In this document: positions 45,201-54,530 of the stretch, in pieces | Layout of the letters: each line of letters begins with the position of its first letter | How positions within the stretch are numbered: position 1 is the stretch's first letter | Origin: Sinonovacula constricta | Lineage: Eukaryota; Mollusca; Bivalvia; Cardiida; Solecurtidae | NCBI GenBank assembly: GCA_007844125.1 | Contig: CM017573.1 | Span: 9,191,911-9,255,910, forward strand | DNA length: 64,000 nucleotides | Direction: 5' to 3' | Program-made: the position numbers and the translations under genes | The notes under the pieces: generated by a model | What the model was told of the DNA's origin: nothing | Seen by the model: the letters and a program-made list of their open reading frames with translations, nothing else | Databases searched by the model: none

Positions 45201-48200
45201 CCAAGTTTAAGGTGACTAATGAATAATGTATATATTATACGGGACTTTGCAGGTCGTCTTAACATTGATTGGTTACTTTATAGTTTTATAAGAGTTTCAA
45301 TAATAATAATAATAATAATAATAATTGTTAAGTAGCAATGACATTGTTTACGCATTTACTGGCATTCTTCACTGACAGTATTTTCTTGCAAACCAAACTA
45401 CCGCTGACCAAGTAAAGAAACGCCCCGTCTGGTCCTTTACTATAAACAGGATAATGGCGGATTCATAATATTGCCGTCTGTATTTAAAAAAGAAGAAATC
45501 GTCGTTTTAAAATTAAATGCTATGCTAAAATCATAAATCTACCACCGCTTCTGCATTAAGTAAGGCTAGCAATGTTAATTGTGGTCAGAAATAAACATTT
45601 TACAATGAATAAACACATTGAATGTAATGGAAAATTACCGTGTTATATGCCACTATGATATAAATTCGTTCCGAATATTCGAATATGATTCGAATACACG
45701 TTCCGAATATTCGAATATCGTTTTGGGATTCGATTTACATCCCTATATATTATACAAAGGAACCTTATGGGTAGTGCAAGTTTAGGGTCACTATGAGTGT
45801 CCGTTTGGTCAAGGTCACTGTTGCAAAGAATATATTTCCTTGATTAAGGAAACATGGCCCTGGTAAGTGGAGAGACTGTGAGATAATAAATGGCGGTTTC
45901 TATTCAAAATATATTTAACACGTGGTAGTGATTCCCTCATTTCGTTACCGAAGGGACATTATTATGACTTACACATTTACCTAATGTTTCCTCCCTTCTT
46001 GGTGGGTATTTGAGGTTACGCGTCAAGGAACTAAATTGTTCTTTACTAAGGTCCAAACTTGTGTAGCTACCTTACAGTGCCCCGTTTACAGACACTCGCG
46101 CAGGCACACACGCACAATCACGCGCGCACGCATACACACTGAGTGCAAAAATCAATTATTTTTTTTAACTTAAAATGGCAATTCAGAAAAAAAAGAAAAC
46201 AAGTGAAATAGTATTCCCGTTCGACAACCTTATACAGTGTATGCAGTTCCGCCCAATCTACGCTAATCTGCCAATCTGTCATTGAACATCTGGGTACATT
46301 AACTTTGGAGTAGTGTATTAATCAAAGGTTAAAACAACTTGAGAAAAAAAGCAGTTTATTATTGAATAGTATGAACATACGTGTTAAACAAATTGCCCAC
46401 GTGTCCTATACTGAATTTTTATTTTTATTTTGGAGACCCTTTTCCATTGATAGGAGATAAGAAAACGACACCATTACGTACTGCCCTATCTATGAAGAAA
46501 TTACATAAACTTGCGGTTTACAATGCTAATTGTAAAATTTAATCTAAATTACTACACTGTATATACATTTAATTATTGTCTCTCGGACTTGAGATATAGT
46601 CCGGCAAATTGAACATCTACATAGATTCAAACCTGAATGGTGGTATCCGACAGGTTGCCTATATCTAATATACATAAACAATATTTGACCTCTGTTTGGG
46701 GTATTTGTGCATAATTTCTGTAGAACTTTAGTATAAGCTTTGATAATTTTCAACAGTATCGCAGTTTTGGGGCAGTAAAACTCGTTAATCAACACTTAAA
46801 ATGTTCATTCTTTTTAAATCTATAAATATGAACGATTGGGATTTCGACATCACAGCAGATGTCGTGGATGAGCTAAAACAGGTGGTCACGTGGTTGTCCT
46901 GGTTTAAAAATAGCATATTGTGCAGCGTGGCTCAGATAGGAAATACATGTTTGTAATGACGATTATGGCGTTACAGTACATATTTCAGACAGGTGTAGGA
47001 CATCAGTTAACAGCATTTTGCGTGATCTGTTCAGGTAACAATTGTTTATTAAGATGTTGAATGAAAATATGTTGTCCAAACTGTCGGATACCACCTTTAA
47101 CATCGATTCTATGCTCGACAAAGAATCAATTTTAGGCGCGATATTATTTAATTTGGCCCCCTACCCCCCACCCCGGCACATCAAAAGCCCAGCTTCGCCC
47201 CAGCATTATAGTAATATATATCATATCACGACATACGATAAACAAAACGCACTATCCCTCGTGGTGTGCGATGCAAGTAATACAAATCAAAATTTGCTAG
47301 ATTTCTCCTCCGAAATTACACACATTGATCATAAAGAAGTATGCCGAACACAGGTTATCTCGTAAAAAGTACACAAACTTTTGTACACATTCCATTCGTC
47401 TCGTGACAAAATATGACGTCATAAATATTTGAAAACAACAAGTTGAGCGTTCACGAACTTAGTGAGATGGATACTTCGAGGTCTTGAGGAAAGATGTGTA
47501 AGAGATATCTTGTTAAGTATAAGTTTGAATAGTCTAAATATGCCTTTTTAAATTGCTTTATGCTTAAGTTTGGTTAAAATAATGTTTGAAAACCATGGCT
47601 ATGATTTTAGATCTCTGTTTCATGTAGATGACTAGATCTAGACAAAATGCATCATGATTTTGCACAATAGCTGTGAGTTTACCGTAAACTCCGTCCGTTA
47701 TTGATTCAGAAACCAAGACGTAACTACATTAAACTCTATTCTAAATGTTAATTTCTGTTATATAAATTGTTACAAATAATTTTACGTAGTCCTATAAATA
47801 ACCATGTTTTTACGTTTCCACACTTCAGACACAAGTGACGACTTTCCACGGTAGATCTACTCAAGCTTAACAGAGCCAAGAGGACAGCGAGTGTAACAAG
47901 TGTACATATCTGTATTTTTGGTTATTGAGTCGTAACTTTATTTGTCTTATTTAGGACAGGTACTAGCAAGCTGACCGACTATGAACGACTGAATATTGCT
48001 ATTTTTTCTAGCATTTGTTTACATAATTTTCATTATAATGTTTACTAGATTTACATGTCTATATTTGCAGGTTGTTGTGTGGAAGACTGCCGGCCATGTT
48101 TACTCCACCGCCTAGTGATCGAACTTGTGCCACGACATAAAGGCCTGTATTCACCAAGCATTTCTTAACGGAAGTCACGACTTATACCAAGGATACTATA

Positions 48201-49082
48201 AAGCTTAATTGTGATTTTAAGCTCAAAGTATTAAATTTAAATTGTCATGCAAAATTCAGACTTATAGCTGAGTATACGCTGACGATAGTGTGAATATATG
48301 ACTGACCAACTCTTACTTAAGAATGGTTGGTGTTTATACGGGCCAAAGACTTTATTATTGTTCTGTTTTCCCTCCCTCTCCTTTCAGGTTGCATCATTTA
48401 CGACTATGGACGCTGACATGTATTTTGTCACCAACACAATCTGTACATTTATAAGGTGTTACTCTGGTCTACATTTCTGTATTTCCAGGTTGCCCTCCGT
48501 GGTTTTACCCAAGTCCACGTGTACAACACAGTCAGTCTGACCAGGACACGAACCATCAAGTTGGGACATGAGACCGGCAGTATCGCTTGTCATGGCGGAC
48601 TGCTGTACTGTGCTGAGTGGTCTATGTGGGGTGGTGGTACCATCGTGTATGTACACGACGTGAGTAGTGGCAGGAAGCTGAGGGAGATCTCCAAGGACAC
48701 CGACGGCCGGACACTGTTCTCTATCATCCTACACATCGCCGTGAACAGTTCCGGCGACCGACTCTATGTGGCTGACTGGGAGGGAGGACTTGTATGTGTC
48801 GGCACGGACGGGAGGAGGATATTCTGTCTCTCCCAGCAGGATCTCGGACTGTCTAATGCCGCGGGTGTGACCACTGACCATCACGGTCACGTGTTTGTGT
48901 GCGGATATAACTCACACAACGTAGTCAAGGTGACCGAGGAGGGTCACGTGGTAGGTCAGATATTGTCCATGGAAGATGGGATCCCGTGGTATCCACACTG
49001 CCTCAGTTATGATGTGAACAGGAGTTCCTTGTATGTCGGTGGGGATGACAGTGATGAGCTTCTGTTGGTGGAATGGAAGTAA
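26988..49082 (+). CDS. TRIM-like gene: B-box / coiled-coil / NHL-type propeller, 3 coding exons
   Basis: Joining 26988-27295, 37965-38850 and 48489-49082 gives 1788 coding bases (595 residues plus stop). Both introns obey GT-AG and preserve frame: phase 2 at intron 1 (AG|G encodes Arg103) and phase 0 at intron 2. Domains: B-box 1 (about 19-57), B-box 2 (74-105), coiled coil (about 120-290), a basic linker with 'ADRQVERPVEKQKDRRVV', then a beta-propeller-like region (about 335-595). There is no RING, so ubiquitin-ligase activity should not be assumed; such proteins are numerous in bivalves and often named after TRIM family members. Likely cytoplasmic, as no signal peptide or membrane segment is seen. 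The introns total about 20.3 kb and are filled with repeats. Confidence 0.85.
27313..27714. mobile_element. MITE family M, copy C (interrupted)
   Basis: Starts with 'aaaggtggtttccaacagtt', the family terminus, 17 bases inside intron 1. The interior shares 'ggcataaactta' and, near 27690, 'gatcttttcaggtaacaat' with the copies at 46637 and 50571. The far terminus is missing where a SINE begins at 27715. Confidence 0.55.
27715..27890 (-). mobile_element. tRNA-derived SINE, family A, copy 3 (partial)
   Basis: The reverse complement contains 'tagctcaggtggtagagcgt', 'cggcttgcggatcgggag' and a B-box, then 'tttaaagtcggtagtggtgg' and 'cattacacctgactcg'. It matches copies at 36792 (+) and 39485 (-). 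The 3' half is missing. Confidence 0.75.
28092..28174. other. Near-perfect intronic hairpin
   Basis: The left arm 28092-28121 and right arm 28143-28174 are inverse complements over 24 contiguous bases plus 6 more after a 2-base bulge, with a 21-base loop. An RNA from either strand would fold into an approximately 83-base hairpin. It lies in intron 1 of the TRIM-like gene, in gene orientation on the + strand. Confidence 0.75.
28175..28494. other. Intronic spacer with poly-C run
   Basis: A run of about 14 C lies at 28212-28226. The rest is ordinary AT-rich intron DNA leading into the 26-bp array. Confidence 0.4.
28495..34955. repeat. 6.5-kb minisatellite of 26-bp units in intron 1
   Basis: About 245-250 units of a 26-base motif ('tgttgtcaggagacctaccc' plus 'acagcc'). 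Two subfamilies occupy separate zones: 'ctacccacagc' (28.5-32.9 kb) and 'ctaaccacagtggg' with 'ttatcagg' (32.9-34.95 kb). Because 26 is not a multiple of 3 and the unit has no stop on the + strand, all three frames stay open for hundreds of codons; these are not genes. Higher-order copies exist: 28507-29342 is nearly identical to 29887-30722, shifted by exactly 1380 bases. Confidence 0.97.
34956..35357. other. Intronic spacer
   Basis: AT-rich, with a C-rich patch at 35078-35101. No repeat or gene recognised. Confidence 0.4.
35358..36702 (+). mobile_element. Helentron-like non-autonomous element, family 1, copy 1
   Basis: Begins 'agctcacctgagcac' and ends 'tcaggtgagcg', then a hairpin (36679-36695, arms agggcca/tggccct), then 'cttgttaa'. 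The interior is about 7.5 tandem units of about 145 bases ('ttcaccaaacttggtcagaa', 'tgtttgtctgcatgaaatct', 'gggtcacgtggggtcaaaaa'). No coding capacity. Inverted subterminal motifs, a 3' terminal hairpin and a tandem-repeat core are the hallmarks of HINE/DINE-type Helentron derivatives. It lies in intron 1 in the same orientation as the gene. Confidence 0.6.
36792..37085 (+). mobile_element. tRNA-derived SINE, family A, copy 1 (near full length)
   Basis: The head has A-box 'tagctcaggtggtaaagc' and B-box 'gggttcgaacccc'. The body shares 'aaccaaagactttaaagttg', 'gacagcattacgcctgactc' and 'gggttcattccctgggcacc' with the minus-strand copies at 39485 and 27715. The acceptor stem does not pair, so it is not a functional tRNA. 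Confidence 0.85.
37086..37729. other. Intronic spacer
   Basis: AT-rich intron sequence. No feature recognised. Confidence 0.4.
37730..37940. repeat. Old interspersed repeat abutting the exon 2 acceptor
   Basis: The segment ending 'tataatgaccacagtcgg' then 'tcgctgtgatgtac' resembles 3110-3215, where a similar order of motifs occurs. It stops about 25 bases before the AG of exon 2, so the branch-point region of intron 1 may lie in repeat-derived DNA. Confidence 0.45.
37965..38850 (+). CDS. Exon 2 of the TRIM-like gene: coiled coil and start of the propeller
   Basis: A strong acceptor, 'tttccatttcttttcag' (ending 37964), precedes 'acgtgtcaggacacc', which completes B-box 2 as 'LLDHRTCQDTQDI'. 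Then comes a long charged helix region ('LKSALENINKAIKVLDEH', 'KELLLRIEELKEKSKKD'), a variable basic linker, and 'DGSLMVADYNNSRLKCVD', a typical NHL-like blade. The donor chosen is GTAAGT at 38851; an alternative GT at 38845 would drop two Val residues and keep phase. It encodes residues 103-398. Confidence 0.87.
39050..39290 (+). mobile_element. tRNA-derived SINE, family C, with (TA)n end
   Basis: Head: 'catggtttagttgtttagac' (A-box region) and 'cccacattcgaatccctt' (B-box region). The body contains 'ttgagtactggttctaccca', shared in part with about 18650. A (ta)n run at 39269-39290 follows the body and may be the element tail. Confidence 0.6.
39305..39400 (-). mobile_element. tRNA-like SINE head, minus strand
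   Basis: The reverse complement includes 'ggttcgatcccgggctgcga' with a preceding 'ttggtaaccgactctaggag'. These are B-box and anticodon-arm-like texts at tRNA spacing, with no complete body assigned. Confidence 0.45.
39485..39768 (-). mobile_element. tRNA-derived SINE, family A, copy 2
   Basis: The reverse complement reads 'tagcttaggtggtagagcgt', 'gtgttcaaaccccggccggg', 'cattacgcctgactcgtcgg' and 'gggttcattccctgggcacc', as in copy 1. It is nearly full length, with opposite orientation to the gene. Confidence 0.85.
40048..40060 (+). mobile_element. Solo 5' end of a Helentron-like element
   Basis: 'agctcacctgagc' preceded by a T-run, exactly as at 40895, but the following sequence is unrelated and no 3' hairpin follows nearby. 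Probably a scrap. Confidence 0.35.
40260..40400 (-). mobile_element. tRNA-like SINE head, minus strand (first of a pair)
   Basis: The reverse complement reads 'gtagaccaggtggtagagca' and 'cttgggttcaaacccaatac', good A- and B-box matches. It continues into about 60 bases of body with 'gccaggtcgtatcactccgg'. Confidence 0.6.
40440..40600 (-). mobile_element. tRNA-like SINE head, minus strand (second of a pair)
   Basis: The reverse complement reads 'gcagctcagttgctagagca' and 'taggttcgacccccgacctc', then a body with 'gatttttagtggcgtcagaa'. It is a different tRNA ancestor from the neighbouring head; the two lie in the same orientation about 100 bases apart. Confidence 0.6.
40895..42569 (+). mobile_element. 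Helentron-like non-autonomous element, family 1, copy 2
   Basis: Same start ('agctcacctgagcacaa') and same 3' end (tcaggtgagcg, degenerate hairpin 42546-42562, cttgttag) as the copy at 35358. The core has about ten units of the same 145-base repeat, so the two copies differ mainly in unit number. The final non-repeat segment ('gaaaatgttatcaacccagt') is nearly identical in both. It is in intron 2, on the same strand as the gene. Confidence 0.6.
42572..43610. other. Intronic spacer
   Basis: AT-rich. It contains a palindromic CRE-type octamer TGACGTCA at 42714-42721. No coding signal. Confidence 0.4.
43619..45745. mobile_element. Non-autonomous hAT-like DNA transposon
   Basis: The left end is 'tagggatgttaacgaat'; the right end in reverse is 'tagggatgtaaatcgaat'. 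An exact 8-base duplication 'tatattat' flanks the element (43611-43618 and 45746-45753), the diagnostic target-site length for hAT elements. Subterminal 'cgaatattcgaat' motifs repeat at both ends. The interior holds a 141-base tandem duplication (44554-44694 and 44695-44835) and an (aat)n run near 45301, but no transposase frame. Confidence 0.8.
44554..44835. repeat. 141-bp tandem duplication inside the hAT-like element
   Basis: Both copies contain 'gtgtattggtaactaaatgt', 'agcgatatcagccaatcaca' and 'accaaccaatcaagacc', differing at only a few bases. Each has two CCAAT motifs. Confidence 0.9.
45754..46636. other. Intronic spacer
   Basis: AT-rich, with a short CA/CG-rich patch at 46085-46140. 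No gene or repeat family assigned. Confidence 0.4.
46637..47098. mobile_element. MITE family M, copy A (complete)
   Basis: Ends are 'atggtggtatccgacagg' and 'aaactgtcggataccacctt', inverse of each other. The interior aligns, inverted, with copy B at 50571-50937: 'gatctgttcaggtaacaat' here against 'ttacctgaaaagatcat' there, and 'ggtcacgtgg' against 'ccacgtgacc'. 462 bases, non-coding, in intron 2. Confidence 0.7.
47099..48488. other. End of intron 2, with exon-like acceptor sites
   Basis: Contains acceptor-like sites followed by 'gttg' at 48071 and 48388, resembling the true exon 3 acceptor at 48488/48489. The 68-base stretch 48388-48455 is bounded by AG and GT but breaks the frame if included. 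A palindromic TGACGTCA lies at 47414-47421. Confidence 0.45.
48489..49082 (+). CDS. Exon 3 of the TRIM-like gene: C-terminal propeller
   Basis: The acceptor 'ctgtatttccag' is followed by 'gttgccctccgtgg', joining exon 2 to read 'QEVVVALRGFTQVHVYN'. Blades are visible as 'SGDRLYVADWEGGLVCV' and 'HGHVFVCGYNSHNVVKV'. The protein ends 'DDSDELLLVEWK', then TAA at 49080. Base composition is clearly more GC-rich than the surroundings, as expected for a real exon. It encodes residues 399-595. Confidence 0.88.
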   Translation, partial: VALRGFTQVHVYNTVSLTRTRTIKLGHETGSIACHGGLLYCAEWSMWGGGTIVYVHDVSSGRKLREISKDTDGRTLFSIILHIAVNSSGDRLYVADWEGGLVCVGTDGRRIFCLSQQDLGLSNAAGVTTDHHGHVFVCGYNSHNVVKVTEEGHVVGQILSMEDGIPWYPHCLSYDVNRSSLYVGGDDSDELLLVEWK

Positions 49083-50570
49083 AGTTTATATTAATTATTG
49101 CCGGACATTTTGTTTTTCATTCAAGTTTCTCCTTTTGTTGTTGATTGTGACATTTTGTAATTTAGTGACTCGTTATAAAAGTGGAATTAAATCAACATTT
49201 TAGCTAAACAATATTCCATCGACATTTTGTTTAGGAATAAAATGAAATATAAACGTGTGTTTGAAACTCTGTACTTCTGTAAATGTTACAGATAAGTATG
49301 TAGTTGGTGTATTGTTGTATTTGCATTAAATATTTTGTACAAATGTTCTTACAATTAAAGTTTTATTCAATTCATTCATTGTTTTCATCTCAGTTCGCCA
49401 TGTTTGTATATTTTACATCAACATCAAAACAATGACGTCATTAATCATAACACTATGACGTCATCACATGCGGATAATTCGCGTTCCCGCAAAATCAATA
49501 AAAAGACGCAACGACATCAATACATTACTGCAATGCTGAATTATTTGGCATTTATGTCAGATTTCTTCAGAATTGAATCAATTTTCAATTAAAAGATTCT
49601 TAATACTACTGTCATTTTGGTTTAATGCATGTGTTAGCATTCGTGTCACATGTAGTGGTATGTAATATGTCCGGCAGTTGTTATATAAATAATCGGCATT
49701 AGATTTTCAATGTTATTTTGTTGAAACAATTGTAGACGTGACTCGCAAGTCGTCAATTTTAGTATATAATGTATATTATCTAGTTAGTATATAATATTTG
49801 TAATAAATAAATTTTACAAACAATTAACAACTGTGAGATGTGTGGTTCAGTTAGAACTCTGTTTTATCTGCAGGAAGTCAAATATGTTATAAAATAAAGA
49901 AACATATTAGGCAGGTCTGTGACAAGTTCTGTGTATTGTTCAGTGCTTCTAAAGAGATGTGACCAGTTTATAAGTAAAATCGAAATTGATCATGCATTCA
50001 GTTATGTTAATCGTAAAATAACGATCAGAAATTGCATAAACAATATCGACTGGGGCAATATATGTACGCGGAATTGTTTATAAAACTAGAATTTTTACAG
50101 TTGTTACAGTTAAAATATTTATTGTCTCTATAGGACTCCATAAACACGGTCATTTATGTGTGTCCAGAGGCATACCCCGCCCCCCACTTGGACATTTATA
50201 GAATGTTTGTAGGTGCGTTTTCCAAAATATCTCTGAGTGGAGTGGGGTGGATTCAATAATATTGCATTTAAACATGTAGTAACATTTTATGTCAAGATAA
50301 TTAGCAAAATGTACATGTTTCTGTTGTGTGTGACAACTGTTTTGATCCTATTTAATGTTTATCCAGGAATACCTGTTTGTATGTAACAATTCTGTTTTAC
50401 CTATCATTGCATATCCCAAATTGTGCATGATTCCAAGAGCGGATCTAGGATTTTACCCTGGGCGGGCGAGAACTTTATTCAAATGTTTAAACGACCTCAT
50501 TTTATGATTTGTGGATTTCTTTACACGCCAATGGCATATACTACATATTGAAGACATAAGATGACCCTTC
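49083..50570. other. 3' UTR and downstream spacer
   Basis: The start is the probable 3' UTR of the TRIM-like gene. Two TGACGTCA octamers lie at 49433-49440 and 49456-49463. No further gene seen. Confidence 0.4.
49236..49241 (+). promoter_or_regulatory. Candidate polyadenylation signal AATAAA
   Basis: An AATAAA lies 154 bases after the stop codon of the TRIM-like gene. A second candidate, ATTAAA, is at 49354-49359. In this AT-rich DNA such hexamers occur by chance, so the choice needs transcript ends. Confidence 0.4.
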
Positions 50571-50937
50571 AAGGTGGTATCCGGCAATTTGAACTAAAAT
50601 ATCTTTTTCTCAACCAACCAAGTCATTGTTACCTGAAAAGATCATGCAAAATGCTGCTTATTGATTTACCCAAGATCAGTGTGAGCAGTGAAATATAAAT
50701 CCTCTGTTCTCATCGCAGGTATTTCCTATCCGAGACTTGCTGCTGAGATAGCTATTTTTAACTAAGAATACCACGTGACCACTCAATTTTGAGATAACGT
50801 TATATGGTCATCTGGATAAGCCGTCTTTACTTACACTAAAGTATGAGTTTATGCAGAAATTATGTCCCGATTCCCCGAAGCAGTGTTAATGTATTGTGAC
50901 ATGAATTTGATGTAGACAAACTGTTGGTACCACCTTT
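50571..50937. mobile_element. MITE family M, copy B (complete)
   Basis: Starts 'aaggtggtatccggcaattt' and ends 'aaactgttggtaccacctt', an imperfect inverted pair. It is 367 bases, non-coding, and in inverted orientation relative to copy A. The target-site duplication is not clear. Confidence 0.65.
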
Positions 50938-52724
50938 AAAGATAACATTAATGATGTATTCGAAGGTTGTTTTGAACACATTTGCTATAAGGGTGGTCCG
51001 GGACAGGCCTTCCCGTGAAATATTGGATTGCTTGAATGCTGGATATGTGTTCTGATGTAAATCAGGATCACATTCGATACAATTTTACCAGTCTTTAAAA
51101 TGTAATTTATTTATTAGATATGTTCTACGAGTTTTATTCGTGTTTCTTGCGCGCACCCCAAATCCACTCCCGGATTAGCAAAAATGTTGATATATGAAAT
51201 GTAAAAAAAATATTGCAACTTTGTTATATATTTAATCAATTATCTTTTGTACGAACAAATGTGTCAATGGAGATGTATATATAATTAATGTATATATAGT
51301 CAATAATTGTTTTATTGTGTTTATTGTTGTTGTTTTGTTTTTGTTTTTAGAAAGAATGGGTTTAAAATGGCCTGGTTTAACATATTATATGTACATTCAA
51401 ACTACATTTTTTCTAACTATTTTGTCACTGTCAGGCCAATTATTGTTTATTTTATTATTCACACTGCATGTTAATTTCAAATATTGCATAAGTGTGGGAT
51501 CAATGATTGTTCAGTTTATGCAAGAAGTATACACGTGATATGTATTCGAGAAAACGCTGTTTAAATGTTTCCTAGCTAGATTGGATTTTCTGTAGGTAAT
51601 TAATATTGAAGAACGCTATTAAGTTTGTTTTAAACTTTGCTTAACCTAAATGCAATCAATTCTGTTGTCGACTATCCACAAACGACTGACTCTTTTCTTG
51701 AATTTCGCCCAAAATACTTTTAGCAAATATGATTGCATACATTTGCTTCTAAGAGGGCCTGGGGACTGCTGTTCTGTGAAAATGTCGATATCTAGAATGC
51801 CGCATACGTGATCTAACGTGAATAGGGGACCAAATGCGATACATTTTCCATAGCTTTGATGAAGACAGTTTCGGCGAAAACTCAAGAGCAGCGTTGTTTA
51901 TATGTGAATAAACCATTGCTTCCTGAATGGGGCATTTATGTTGATTAACCATTTAAAACGTGATACCAATGATTGTTATTGGAATTGTGAATTGTTGTTA
52001 GAGCAAAGCTTGAACTAGTAGATGTTTTAGAGTTTTAGATGATTGGTACATCGAATAGAATATAATAATTGCTGTAATTATGTACGTGTATTTGAAAGTA
52101 GAATGTAAAACCTTTGTTTGATAGAGATGCCAATATATATCATGCATTTGCTTTGATTATTTTCTCTTCTTTAAGTTGCTAAACTAATATGTATATCTTC
52201 ATATATAATAAACTATTAAATCTATGCTTTTGGTCATTCTGTCTGTGAAATCCCCATAACCTCCAAACTAGAAAAAGTGTCAGTTTGCTTTAACTAAGCC
52301 TAGCGATATTTTCCAAACGCTAAATACTGCTAGGAATAAAAACAGTATTGTAAATAATAATGTACATAAAGTGATGCCTTATGAATGTCACAGTACACAG
52401 TAAGGCTAAAACACCTAATACTATATATATATTTCAAAATATTGAAGTTATTTACGAAAGTATAGGTGAAAGAAAACAATAAATTAAATTTCAATTAACA
52501 GTTTATGTTAACGTGTGGCGAGTATTATTATAACAGTCTGATACTGTTTAAAAAGTACCTATGAATATTTTACCTTCAATGTTCGATCATTTTATGCAGG
52601 TCAACATAAGAATGGCTAGTGAAATAATATTCCGTTTATCTATTTATTTTTGCCGAATAAATTACAGTCATTTAGTTACTATGTCGTAATACATCAAATT
52701 CAATCTCATATGGTTTAATTATGT
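50938..52724. other. Non-coding spacer
   Basis: About 1.8 kb of AT-rich DNA. Short open frames (for example 51317-51538) are T-rich with no domain. Nothing recognised. Confidence 0.4.
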
Positions 52725-54530
52725 CGTGTATAGGACATAATAACGTCATGCCAGGGCATGACAAGGTCGTAACAGCAATGTATAGGGTATAATAACGTCA
52801 TGACAGCAATGAATACGACATAATAACGTCCTGACAGCAATGTATATGGCATAATAACGTCATGCCAGCAATGTATAGGACATAATAACGTCATGACAGC
52901 AATGTATAGGGCATAATAACGTCGTGCCAGCAATGTATAGGGCATAATAACGTCATGACAGCAATGTATAGGGCATAATAACGTCATGACAGCAATGTAT
53001 AGGACATAATAACGTCATGACGGCAACGTATAGGGCATAATAACGTCATGACAGCAAAGTAAAGGCCATAATAACGTCATGACAGCAATGTATAGGGCAT
53101 AATAACGTCATGGCAGCAATGTATAGGACATAATAACGTCATGACAGCAACGTATTGGGCATAATAACGTCATGACAGCAATGTATAGGGCATAATAACG
53201 TCATGACAGCAATGTATAGGGCATAACAACGTCATGACAGCAACGTAAAGGGCATAATAACGTCATGACAGCAATGTATAGGGCATAATAACGTCATGAC
53301 AGCAATGTATAGGGCATAACAACGTCATGACAGCAATGTATAGGGCATAACAACGTCATGACAGCAATGCATTGGGCACAATAACGTCATGACAGCAATG
53401 TATAGGGCATAATAACGTCATGACAGCAATGTATAGGACATAATAACGTCATGACAGCAACGTATTGGGCACAATAACGTCATGACAGCAACGTAAAGGG
53501 CATAATAACGTCATGACAGCAATGTATAGCACACAAATATCGTCATGACAGCAATGTATAGGACATAATAAAGTCATGACGTATAGGACATAATAACGTC
53601 ATGACAGCAATGTATAGGACATAATAACGTCATGACGGCAACGTATAGGGCATAATAACGTCATGACAGCAATGTATAGGCCATAATAACGTCATGACAG
53701 CAATGTATAGGACATAATAACGTCATGACAGCAACGTATTGGGCATAATAACGTCATGACAGCAACGTAAAGGGCATAATAACGTCATGACAGCAACGTA
53801 AAGGGCATAATAACGTCATGACAGCAATGTATAGGACATAATAACGTCATGCCAGCAATGTATAGGACATAATAACGTCATGACAGCAATGTATAGGGCA
53901 TAATAACGTCGTGCCAGCAATGTATAGGGCATAATAACGTTATGACAGCAATGTATAGGGCATAATAACGTCATGACATCAATGTATAGGGCATAACAAC
54001 GTCATGACAGCAATGTATAGGGCATAACAACGTCATGACAGCAATGTATTGGGCACAATAACGTCATGACAGCAATGTATAGGGCATAATAACGTCATGA
54101 CAGCAATGTATATGACACAACAACGTCATGACAGCAATGTATAGGGCATAATAACGTCATGACAGCAATGTATAGGACATAATAACGTCATGACAGCAAC
54201 GTATTGGGCACAATAACGTCATGACAGCAACGTAAAGGGCATAATAACGTCATGACAGCAATGTATAGAGCATACTAACGTCATGACAGCAATGTATTGG
54301 ACATAATAAAGTCATGACGTATAGGACATAATAACGTCATGACAGCAATGTATAGGACATAATAACGTCATGACAGCAATGTATAGGGCATATAAGGTCA
54401 TGACAGCAATGTATAGGGCATAACAACGTCATGACAGCAATGTATAGGACATGACAGCAATGTATAGGGTATAATAACGTCATGACAGCAATGTATAGGG
54501 CATAATAACGTCACGACAGCAATGTAAAGG
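52725..54530. repeat. 1.8-kb minisatellite of 31-bp units
   Basis: About 58 units of 'cataataacgtcatgacagc' plus 'aatgtataggg'. Common variants are ggg/gga, aatg/aacg and 'tattggg'. A shortened unit ('aaagtcatgacgtatagg') occurs at 53570 and again at 54308, shifted by about 738 bases, showing block duplication inside the array. There are no spacers, so it is not CRISPR-like. Confidence 0.97.

Noticed and set aside
48388..48455. Additional coding exon of the TRIM-like gene
   Set aside because: It is 68 bases long; inclusion shifts exon 3 into a frame with an early stop, whereas skipping gives a continuous propeller. Kept only as a possible poison exon.
52725..54530. CRISPR array
   Set aside because: The 31-base repeats are contiguous with no unique spacers, in a eukaryotic context with no cas genes.
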